Assembly (NCBI GenBank): GCA_023461135.1 | Contig: JAEWNX010000041.1 | Span: 1-12,256, forward strand | Source: Pseudomonadota bacterium | Lineage (GTDB): Bacteria; Pseudomonadota; Alphaproteobacteria; Caulobacterales; Aquidulcibacteraceae | DNA length: 12,256 nucleotides | Reading direction: 5' to 3' | Part shown: piece after piece, positions 1-5,731 of the stretch | Position numbering within the stretch: the first letter of the stretch is position 1 | Layout of the letters: every line of letters starts with the position of its first letter | Position numbers and translations under genes: made by a program | The notes under the pieces: model-generated | Told to the model about the DNA's origin: nothing | Database searches by the model: none | What the model saw: only the letters and a program-made list of their open reading frames with translations

Positions 1-342
1 TGCCTGCTTTTCGGCGCCGCCGCCTGCGCGGCGCCGCAGCCCGCGCCTTCGGGACCGCCGCTCATTGGCGATGCCGGCTCGGCTGCCGCGGGTCTTGCCT
101 ACGCACAGGACGCCTGCGCCGACTGTCACGCTGTTCTGCCGGAAGCACGCACCTCGCCGCATCCAGACGCGCCCGCTTTCGCAACCATCGTCGAGACGCC
201 CGGCATGAGCGGCCTTGCCCTAAATGTCTGGCTTCGCAGCGAGCACGAGCAAATCCCCCACCTCATCGTCGATGCGGATCATGTCGAGGATCTCTGGGCC
301 TACATGTCGACGCTCGACCGGGGCGAGCAAGGGAACCGTTAG
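1..342 (+). CDS. c-type cytochrome, 3' part (N-terminus outside window)
   Basis: Frame 1 is open from the first base to the TAG at 340-342 and gives the last 113 residues of a small class I-like c-type cytochrome. A hydrophobic, Cys-containing start (residues 1-12) looks like the end of a signal or lipoprotein peptide, so only about ten residues are probably missing. A Pro/Ala linker follows, then the haem-attachment motif CADCH at residues 39-43 of the visible part. The C-terminal part has the layout of alphaproteobacterial small cytochromes: a TPGM stretch at 66-69, a central helix, then the loop that normally carries the axial Met as MPN. Here that loop reads IPH (85-87), so the usual Met is absent; His87 or Met69 could substitute. 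A terminal helix (DLWAYMSTL) closes the fold. It is expected to be periplasmic or membrane-anchored; the electron-transfer partner is unknown. Confidence 0.85.
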   Translation, partial: CLLFGAAACAAPQPAPSGPPLIGDAGSAAAGLAYAQDACADCHAVLPEARTSPHPDAPAFATIVETPGMSGLALNVWLRSEHEQIPHLIVDADHVEDLWAYMSTLDRGEQGNR

Positions 343-384
343 ACGCGCCGACGCTTCTGCTCCCGCAAGTTCCAGGAGGCCAGC

Positions 385-867
385 ATGAAGACGGCAAACC
401 TTGTCGCGATCGCCGCTGTCATGCTGCTCGCGGCCTGCGGCGATCGCCAGGGACAGGTCGGCGAATTCTCCAACGACCTGCTGGGCAACGAGATCATGGT
501 CGAAGCCGTCCGCGATCCGGATATTCCCGGCGTCGTTTGCCACGTCACATACTTTGACCGCAGCGTGTTGGATCGCTTGCGCCAAGGCAATTGGTTCGAG
601 AACCCGTCCAATTCCTCCGTCGCGTGCCAGCGCATCGGCCCGATCGATCTCGTCGGCGTGCGCACGACGCAAGCGGGCCAGGAGATTTTCAACCAGCGTC
701 AAAGCCTGTTCTTCAAGAACGTCGCGGTCCGGCGCATCGTCGACTTGGAAAACAGCTCGCTCGTCTATGTCGCCCATTCGCGCGAGATCGTGGAGGGCTC
801 GGCCAAGATCGACATGTCGACCATCTCGCTAACGCCGCAGGAAGTCGCCGCAGCGCGAGGCGGATAG
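385..867 (+). CDS. creA: CreA family lipoprotein
   Basis: 160 residues, about the length of E. coli CreA. The start is fixed by AGGAGG at 374-379, five bases before the ATG. The N-terminus is a lipoprotein signal with lipobox LAAC, placing the acylated Cys at residue 19. The body follows the CreA pattern: an IMVEAVRDPDIPGVVCHV stretch, a SVACQRIGPIDL stretch carrying the second conserved Cys, then QSLFFKNVAVRRIVD and a VEGSAK motif near the end. The two conserved Cys probably form a disulfide in the periplasm. CreA lies beside the CreBC two-component genes in E. coli but its biochemical role is not settled; no creBCD genes are seen here. Family assignment is confident, function is not. It lies 42 bp after the cytochrome gene on the same strand and could be co-transcribed with it. 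Confidence 0.93.
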   Translation: MKTANLVAIAAVMLLAACGDRQGQVGEFSNDLLGNEIMVEAVRDPDIPGVVCHVTYFDRSVLDRLRQGNWFENPSNSSVACQRIGPIDLVGVRTTQAGQEIFNQRQSLFFKNVAVRRIVDLENSSLVYVAHSREIVEGSAKIDMSTISLTPQEVAAARGG

Positions 868-870
868 GCT

Positions 871-900
871 CTCGGACCGCCGGCGCCCCGCCGGTCCGGG
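871..900 (+). repeat. GC-rich hairpin just after creA stop
   Basis: Four bases after the creA stop codon, 871-879 pairs with 892-900 in a 9-bp stem (one G-T wobble; core GGACCG/CGGTCC) around a 12-base GC-rich loop. No T-run follows, so it is not a canonical intrinsic terminator. It could stabilise the creA mRNA end or weakly attenuate reading into the next gene, which starts 53 bp downstream. Confidence 0.45.
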
Positions 901-953
901 GCATCCGATGGCGCCCAGTATCCGTATCAAGCGTTTGCAATCAGGATCAGATC

Positions 954-1472
954 ATGCGCTTGCCCGTCATCCTCCTTGTCCTGGCGCTGTTCGCCTCACC
1001 CGCCTTCGCGCGTCCGCCCGAAGTCACCGAGGCGCTGCCCAATTCGCAGCAGGTCGGCCACGCGCAATATCGCGCGCTTTCCATTCCGCTCTTCAGCGCC
1101 GAAACATGGGCGAACGGCGGCGACTTTTCCTGGAACGAGCCGTTCGCGCTCACGCTCACTTATCACCGCAACGCGCGTGCCTCGACGCTTATCAACCGCT
1201 CGATCCGCGAAATGAGCGGACGCGGCGGCGGCAGCGCGCAAGCGCTCGCGCCACTACGCGCAGAACTGGCGCGCTGTTTCACCGACGTTGCACGCGGCGA
1301 CCGCTTCACCGGCGTCAGCACAGGCCCGGACACCGCCCGTTTCTATCACAATGGCGCGTTCCGCTGCGACGTGCGCTGGCCGGGCTTTCGCCGCACCTTC
1401 TTCGGCATCTGGCTAGCCGGCCGCGACGGCCCCGCCGCCGAAATCAGCGCGCAGTTGCGCGGCGAGCGCTAG
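954..1472 (+). CDS. Exported chalcone isomerase-like domain protein
   Basis: 172 residues from the ATG at 954, which has AGGA at 943-946 seven bases upstream. The frame stays open further upstream into creA, but the start at 954 gives a clean Sec signal peptide (residues 1-19, cleavage after AFA). The mature protein has the features of the bacterial chalcone-isomerase-like family (PF16036): ALTLTYHRN (65-73), a helix with LINRSIREM, a Cys-containing helix, then VARGDRF (112-118), a short turn carrying YHNG (131-134), and FRRTFFGIWLAG (145-156). These match the family's GD, F and IWLG signatures. Bacterial members are periplasmic and are not expected to make flavonoids; their ligand is unknown, and fatty-acid-like ligands are proposed from the fold. 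The gene ends inside the stop codon of the convergent dehydrogenase gene. Confidence 0.85.
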   Translation: MRLPVILLVLALFASPAFARPPEVTEALPNSQQVGHAQYRALSIPLFSAETWANGGDFSWNEPFALTLTYHRNARASTLINRSIREMSGRGGGSAQALAPLRAELARCFTDVARGDRFTGVSTGPDTARFYHNGAFRCDVRWPGFRRTFFGIWLAGRDGPAAEISAQLRGER

Positions 1473-2335
1473 GTCTTTGGCCCCATACTGACGCCCGGCG
1501 GCACAGGCGTGTTCTCCGGCACGAAGAAATCCGGCATCAGCGGCTTCGTCGGATCGACGCGGTATTTGTCGAAGTCACGCTCGCCTTCAGCATAAAGCAG
1601 CACGTCGTCGATGAAGAAGTTGCCGGTGCATTCGCGCGACGGCTTGTTGAAGATCGCATAGGCCGCGTCGGAGATAATGTCGGGCGTGCGGCAGTGGCGC
1701 ATGCCTTCCTCGCCCGCCAGCGCGAACTCTATCGCCGCCGTGGCGATGCCCGTGCGCGGCCAGAGCGCGTTGAACGCCACGCCTTGGTCGCGGAATTCCT
1801 CCGCCATGCCGAGCACGCACATGCTCATGCCGTACTTGGCCATCGTGTACGCCACATGCCCCGCGAACCAGCGCGGGCTCATGTCCAAGGGCGGCGACAG
1901 CATCAGCACGTGCGGATTTGACGCCTTCAGCAGGTGCGGCAAACACGTGCGCGTCGTCACGAATGTGCCGCGCGCATTCACCTGGTTCATCAGATCGTAG
2001 CGGCGATAATCGGTGGCGAGCGTGCCGGTGAGCTGGATCGCGCTCGCATTGTTCACGCAGATATCGATGCCGCCGAAGCGCTCCACGGCGGCGTCCACAG
2101 CCGCCTTCACGCTCTCCGGCTCGCGCACGTCCACAACCACCGGCAGCGCCTTACCGCCGGCCTTTTCCACCTCTTCGGCAGCCGAATAGATCGTTCCGGG
2201 CAGCTTCTTGTGCGGTTCGGCGGTCTTCGCCGCGATCACAATGTTGGCGCCGTCGCGGGCGGCCCGGAGGCCGATGGCGAGGCCGATTCCCCGGCTCGCG
2301 CCGGTAATGAACAGGGTTTTTCCGGCAAGGCTCAT
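1469..2335 (-). CDS. HSDL2-like short-chain dehydrogenase/reductase
   Basis: 288 residues, a classical SDR length. The Rossmann motif TGASRGIG lies at 11-18, NNAS at 95-98, and the catalytic Ser147, Tyr163 and Lys167 (YTMAK) are all present. Several segments closely follow human hydroxysteroid dehydrogenase-like protein 2: ANIVIAAKTAEPHKKLPGTI, AYTMAKYGMSMCVLGMAEEF, the unusual ALWPRTGI loop, the GNFFIDD strand and the PDFF tail. The C-terminal SCP2 sterol-carrier domain of animal HSDL2 is absent. It is expected to be a cytosolic NAD(P)-dependent oxidoreductase of lipid-related substrates; the substrate is not known, and the lipid link is inferred from the eukaryotic relative. The start lies at the edge of the divergent region. 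Its TAG stop shares the CTAG palindrome with the opposing gene. Confidence 0.93.
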   Translation of the reverse strand: MSLAGKTLFITGASRGIGLAIGLRAARDGANIVIAAKTAEPHKKLPGTIYSAAEEVEKAGGKALPVVVDVREPESVKAAVDAAVERFGGIDICVNNASAIQLTGTLATDYRRYDLMNQVNARGTFVTTRTCLPHLLKASNPHVLMLSPPLDMSPRWFAGHVAYTMAKYGMSMCVLGMAEEFRDQGVAFNALWPRTGIATAAIEFALAGEEGMRHCRTPDIISDAAYAIFNKPSRECTGNFFIDDVLLYAEGERDFDKYRVDPTKPLMPDFFVPENTPVPPGVSMGPKT

Positions 2336-2367
2336 GGACGCCCCTCTGCTTTTGGGCTCACCTTAAG

Positions 2368-2388
2368 CTGTTCCACGCCCTGTTCCAC
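2368..2388. repeat. Tandem direct repeat CTGTTCCAC x2, possible operator
   Basis: CTGTTCCAC occurs at 2368-2376 and again at 2380-2388, a 12-bp period (about one helical turn). It lies between the divergent dehydrogenase gene and the -35 box of the secreted-protein promoter at 2400. This is a natural place for an operator serving either gene. The core contains GTTC-N8-GTTC, one base longer than the alphaproteobacterial LexA box GTTC-N7-GTTC, so LexA binding is doubtful. Confidence 0.4.
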
Positions 2389-2399
2389 TGCGGCGGCTT

Positions 2400-2428
2400 T
2401 TGACGGCGATGGGCGGGGCTTCTAAAAT
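2400..2428 (+). promoter_or_regulatory. Sigma70-type promoter for the secreted protein gene
   Basis: TTGACG (2400-2405) and TAAAAT (2423-2428) are separated by exactly 17 bp, close to the sigma70/RpoD consensus and the best promoter match I see in the window. Transcription would start around 2434-2437, giving a leader of about 30 bases with the ribosome binding site at 2454-2458. This also argues against any start codon before 2436 for the downstream gene. Confidence 0.75.
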
Positions 2429-2465
2429 GTTGGCAAGAGGCGACGATTTTTCGGGAGGATCCGTG

Positions 2466-3122
2466 ATGCGCGCATTAGCGCTGGCTGCCGTCTTCGGCGT
2501 GGGACTGACAATGGCGGGCATGGCCGCCGCCGAGCCGTGGACCGATCCCAACGGCAACCTCAATTTGAACGCGCCCCGCGGCTGGACCGTGCGTCCGCAA
2601 CAGATGACGGGCGGCACCGCTGTCCTGGCCTTCACGCCGAGCAGCGATTGCTACTTCTTCGGCATCCCCAACGCGGCTTCGGCCAACGCGTCGGTCAACG
2701 CCGCACGCCACACCACCGCGCCGCTGCCTGCATCTGCCTGGACCGCCGCCGTGCAAGGCATTGGCGATTTCGTGAGCGACGGCGCGCCGACCGTGGCGTC
2801 GCAATCCGTTGATACGAGCGGCTTCTGGCCGGTGCAGCGGGCGCAGCTCACCTCAGGCTCGCGCACGATTCACGGAATCATCCAGGTGCGTCCGGGCGCC
2901 GAACTCCGCGCATTCTGCTCCGGCTCGCAAGCGAACTACGATGACATCCTGAATTCGATGAGCCACCCGAACGATCAGACTTGGCAAGCCGCCGCTGCGG
3001 CTGCGCCAGCCGATCAAACGCCGGCCGCCGACCAAACGCCGGCGCCCGCTGACGAATCCAGCAACGAGCGTCCGCGCCGCGAACGCGGCTTCACCCGCGG
3101 CGAGCCCGGCAGCGCGCAATAA
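2466..3122 (+). CDS. Secreted protein of unknown function with Pro/Ala-rich tail
   Basis: 218 residues from the ATG at 2466, preceded by GGAGG at 2454-2458 with a 7-base spacer; a GTG at 2463 is too close to that site. Open codons further upstream (from 2400) fall inside the promoter. Residues 1-22 are a Sec signal peptide with cleavage likely after AAA. The mature part begins EPWTDPNGNLNLNAPRGW, a pattern like small periplasmic proteins that bind through a PsbP/DcrB-like fold, but I cannot assign it to a family. Two Cys (62 and 151) may form a disulfide. From about residue 173 the chain becomes low-complexity: an Ala run, two copies of DQTPA, then a charged Arg/Glu tail. It is probably periplasmic, with a strong promoter of its own and a possible upstream operator. 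Confidence 0.8.
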   Translation: MRALALAAVFGVGLTMAGMAAAEPWTDPNGNLNLNAPRGWTVRPQQMTGGTAVLAFTPSSDCYFFGIPNAASANASVNAARHTTAPLPASAWTAAVQGIGDFVSDGAPTVASQSVDTSGFWPVQRAQLTSGSRTIHGIIQVRPGAELRAFCSGSQANYDDILNSMSHPNDQTWQAAAAAAPADQTPAADQTPAPADESSNERPRRERGFTRGEPGSAQ

Positions 3123-3153
3123 AACGCGGTTAACGGAAGGTTGCTGTCAATCA

Positions 3154-3185
3154 GCGTAAATGCTTGGTTATCTTAGCATTTACGC
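3154..3185. repeat. Perfect 11-bp inverted repeat
   Basis: GCGTAAATGCT (3154-3164) and AGCATTTACGC (3175-3185) are exact reverse complements around a 10-base spacer. The element begins 31 bases after the secreted-protein stop and ends 34 bases before the next start. No T-run follows, so it is not a textbook terminator. The 21-bp centre-to-centre spacing of the arms (two helical turns) would also suit an operator for a dimeric regulator. Confidence 0.6.
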
Positions 3186-3199
3186 GACCTTCACGACGT

Positions 3200-3220
3200 T
3201 GGTTCATCACCAATGAACCA
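3200..3220. repeat. 8-bp hairpin directly at the start codon of the membrane protein gene
   Basis: TGGTTCAT (3200-3207) and ATGAACCA (3213-3220) are perfect complements around a 5-base loop. The last base of the right arm is the A of the ATG at 3220, and the stem occupies the place where a ribosome binding site would be. In RNA it could restrict translation initiation; in DNA it could be a regulator site. It follows the larger inverted repeat by 14 bases. Confidence 0.5.
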
Positions 3221-3900
3221 TGACCGGGAGATTCCCTGATACGCTGGCGCCGTTCGCGATCGCGATGAGCGCCGGCGCCGTGGCGCTGATTGCGCCGCCA
3301 GCGGCGCTGCTGATCGTCGCTGGCTTGGGCGCGCACGCGCTGATTCGACGCGCCGCGCCGCGTATCGATCTTGTGTCGCTGGCGGGTCCCACGTTCGCCG
3401 CGCTGACCGTCGGCGCTTTTGTGGGACTGGCGGGCGCGATCGGCGTGCTGTTCGTGTGGCGCCTGATCGCCGATACAAGCTGGAGCGTCCGTGAAGCACA
3501 GCGGCTTGCGCACGCAGCCGGCCGCCCGGCCGAAGCCTCGTGGAAATCGCTCGCGCACGCGTGGGCGACGCCGCTCTATGGTCTCGCGCTCGTCGCCTAC
3601 ACGGCCCCGCACATGATCGCCGGCTTGCCGCTCGATCTGCCGCACGTGCCGCTCTGGATTCCGCTTTGCGTCGGCGTGATCGCCGCTGGCGCGGTATTCG
3701 ACTGGGGCTTGCGCCGCGCCGCCGACTGGCGTCTCGGCGAACTCGCTGCCACGCCAGCGCTACACCTCCTGACGCACCACGCCGTGTTCCTGCTGGCGTT
3801 CGGCTTCATGCTCGACGTCTCCGCTGGAATCGTCGCGCTGATGGCATGGCGGCTTGCGCACGCCGCTCCTATCGGAGCGCCGGCCTTGAGACCCGCATAA
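3220..3900 (+). CDS. Multi-pass membrane protein of unknown function
   Basis: 226 residues. Hydrophobic stretches at roughly 10-40, 54-83, 115-135, 144-164 and 178-210 suggest five or six membrane helices, with a charged loop around 84-113. I recognise no family motif. His, Trp and Arg residues recur at helix ends, but there is no transporter or enzyme signature that I can name. ATG 3220 is the first possible start because an in-frame TGA lies at 3214-3216. There is no Shine-Dalgarno sequence, so translation may be leaderless or weak, or may begin at ATG 3265, which also lacks one. The TAA stop directly abuts the stop of the opposing YbjQ-like gene. Confidence 0.75.
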   Translation: MTGRFPDTLAPFAIAMSAGAVALIAPPAALLIVAGLGAHALIRRAAPRIDLVSLAGPTFAALTVGAFVGLAGAIGVLFVWRLIADTSWSVREAQRLAHAAGRPAEASWKSLAHAWATPLYGLALVAYTAPHMIAGLPLDLPHVPLWIPLCVGVIAAGAVFDWGLRRAADWRLGELAATPALHLLTHHAVFLLAFGFMLDVSAGIVALMAWRLAHAAPIGAPALRPA

Positions 3901-4218
3901 TCAGCCCAGCTTCACGGCAGTCCCGTAGGCCAACACTTCGGTCGCCTGGCCCTGCCCCGCGTCCGTGGTCTCGAACCTGACGCCAATCACCGCATCGGCG
4001 GACAGCGACTGCGCGTGCTGGATCATGCGATCGAGCGCCTGCTCGCGGCTCTCGGCCAAGAGCTTCGTGTATTCGTGGATTTCGCCGCCCACGATCATGC
4101 GCAATCCGGCGACCAAGTCGCGGCCGATGAAGCGCGAACGCACGACGTTGCCGCGCACCAGCCCCAGATGCTGAGCGACCGTGCGCCCGTTTACTTCAAA
4201 TGTGGTCGATAAAATCAT
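3901..4218 (-). CDS. YbjQ family (UPF0145) heavy-metal-binding-domain protein
   Basis: 105 residues, essentially the length of E. coli YbjQ (107). The family pattern is clear: an N-terminal strand (MILSTT), VRGNVVRSRFIGRD, a stretch with GGEIHEYTKLLAESREQALDRM, SADAVIGVRFETTD, and a closing strand EVLAYGTAVKLG. Members form small cytosolic pentamers; the name 'heavy-metal-binding' comes from fold similarity and their role is not established. GGAG lies six bases before the ATG. The gene is the last of a - strand operon, 14 bp after the two-helix membrane protein gene. Confidence 0.92.
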   Translation of the reverse strand: MILSTTFEVNGRTVAQHLGLVRGNVVRSRFIGRDLVAGLRMIVGGEIHEYTKLLAESREQALDRMIQHAQSLSADAVIGVRFETTDAGQGQATEVLAYGTAVKLG

Positions 4219-4232
4219 GCCCCGCTCCAGAA

Positions 4233-4556
4233 TCAGCGCTCAACATCACGATAGCGCTTTTCGCTCTTCTCACCCGTCTGATCCGCGATCACCTGGATCA
4301 CCATCCAGATCGTGCCGATCAGCATCATCACGCCGCCGGCGATGCTGGCCAGAACCAGCGCAATCGCCGCGACGGTGCTGCCCACCAAAATCGCCGGATC
4401 GCCGCCGCTCAGCGCCGCGCCAATCACCGTGCCGACGCCCAGGAACCACGCCAGCCCCGCCAGCACGGCGCCAATGCAGAAGCACAGGATCGCGTTGGTC
4501 GAGCGATGCTCTGGATTGCGCGGCGGTTCAGACAGCGACATAGCGCACGACCCCAT
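4233..4556 (-). CDS. Small membrane protein with two hydrophobic segments
   Basis: 107 residues from ATG 4556, or 102 from ATG 4541. GAGG nine bases upstream favours 4556, while MSLSEPP at 4541 looks like a more usual N-terminus with a shorter overlap. A polar N-terminus is followed by hydrophobic stretches at about 23-50 and 55-93, the second long enough for two helices, and a short charged tail. Gly and Ala are frequent. I recognise no family. It overlaps the end of the upstream hydrolase gene by 29 bp (14 bp with the later start) and is followed after 14 bp by the YbjQ-like gene, so translation is probably coupled across the three genes. Confidence 0.75.
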   Translation of the reverse strand: MGSCAMSLSEPPRNPEHRSTNAILCFCIGAVLAGLAWFLGVGTVIGAALSGGDPAILVGSTVAAIALVLASIAGGVMMLIGTIWMVIQVIADQTGEKSEKRYRDVER

Positions 4557-5601
4557 CTTCGCCGACCTCGGGCCGCGCCAGCCCGCGCGAGATCAGACAA
4601 TTCACGTGCGCGATGGATTCCCCTGTCGCCATGCCGATCAAGTCCGGCCCGATCTTACGCGCGAACAACGCACCGAACAGATCGACGGCCCGCCTCGGGC
4701 CATGCTTCAGACGATCCAGCACGCGCGCGAGCGCTTTCTCGTGTCCCTCGATCAGATTGTTCAGCCGCTCATGCAGCCCAAGGAAGGGTTCGTTGTGCGA
4801 CGGCAGCACCAAGACGTCATTCGGCACGGCCGCCAAAAGCTTCCTGCAGGACGCAATCCAGTCGCTCAGCGGATCGGCCTCCGGTTCGGTGGGAAACACC
4901 GACACGTTGGATGAAATCCGCGGCAGCACCTGATCGCCCGAAATGAAAAGCTTCAATTCCTCCTGCCACAGGCACGCGTGCTCGGGGCAATGACCATTGC
5001 CCGTGATCACGCGCCAAGGCCGGCCGCCGATCGTGATCACATCGCCGTCCGAGATGCGTTTGTACGCATCCGGCACTTTTGACACGGCCTTTCCGAAGCC
5101 GCCAAACCGGATCTTGTAGCTGTCGATCGCGTCCTCGTCCCAGCCGGCGGCCTGATAGAAGCGCACGCCCTCCTCCGGCGCTTCACGGCCCGTATCCGCC
5201 ACCAGCATGCGCCCTGTAATGTACTCGAGCCGGCTCATCCACAGCGTTGCGCCGAACTTGCGGCAGATCCAGCCGGCGAGCCCCATATGATCGGGATGCA
5301 TGTGCGTGCAGATCACGCGCGTGACCGGTCTGCCCTTCAGCGTCGCATCGAAAATCTTGCGCCAATATTCGCGCGATTGCTCGAGCGCGATGCCGGTGTC
5401 GACGATGGTCCAGCCGTCGCCATCCTCGATCAGCCACAGATTGATCCATTGCAGCACGAACGGCAGTGGCATGCGCACCCAGTGGACTCCCGGCGCGATC
5501 TCGCGCGCTTCACCGGCCTGCGGCGGCTCGCCGAGCGGATAGACCAACTGCGGTTTGGCGCGCTTTTCGGCGACTTCGTCTTCCAGGCCGTCCATGGACA
5601 T
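4528..5601 (-). CDS. MBL-fold metallo-hydrolase with C-terminal helical domain
   Basis: 357 residues. The metal ligands of the metallo-beta-lactamase fold are in order: THMHPDH (His100, His102, Asp104, His105), the third-motif His in GNGHCPEH (201-208), Asp223 in SGDQ, and His269 in LPSHNEP. An intact dinuclear site, usually zinc or iron, is therefore expected. The region after about residue 275 is helical and ends in a winged-helix-like segment, as in LACTB2/glyoxalase-II-type hydrolases. The substrate is unknown; a thioester or other ester is plausible. The start is supported by GGAG seven bases before ATG 5601. It is the first gene of a - strand operon with the two-helix membrane protein and the YbjQ-like gene, and is divergent from the DUF2235 gene across 130 bp. 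Confidence 0.92.
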   Translation of the reverse strand: MSMDGLEDEVAEKRAKPQLVYPLGEPPQAGEAREIAPGVHWVRMPLPFVLQWINLWLIEDGDGWTIVDTGIALEQSREYWRKIFDATLKGRPVTRVICTHMHPDHMGLAGWICRKFGATLWMSRLEYITGRMLVADTGREAPEEGVRFYQAAGWDEDAIDSYKIRFGGFGKAVSKVPDAYKRISDGDVITIGGRPWRVITGNGHCPEHACLWQEELKLFISGDQVLPRISSNVSVFPTEPEADPLSDWIASCRKLLAAVPNDVLVLPSHNEPFLGLHERLNNLIEGHEKALARVLDRLKHGPRRAVDLFGALFARKIGPDLIGMATGESIAHVNCLISRGLARPEVGEDGVVRYVAV

Positions 5602-5731
5602 CGGGCGTCTCCGGCGGCGAGCCTAGCCGACCTCGCCGCGAAAGAATAACCCCGGCTACCGAAAAGCCCGGCCATGGCGCTTCCGATAGGGGCGCCCTCG
5701 CGGTTAGAGTAGGTTGCCTCAGGGGGAGTGC

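Noticed and set aside
591-953. Upstream extension of the chalcone-isomerase-like gene into creA
   Set aside because: It would bury the clear signal peptide starting at 954 and overlap the intact CreA gene in another frame.
2370-2385. LexA (SOS) box
   Set aside because: GTTC half-sites are separated by 8 bases instead of 7, and neither flanking gene is a typical SOS gene.
5681-5710. Promoter for the DUF2235 gene (TTCCGA with TAGAGT at 18 bp) and the GGGCGCCC palindrome at 5690-5697
   Set aside because: Both hexamers are weak matches and an 8-bp GC palindrome is expected by chance in this base composition.
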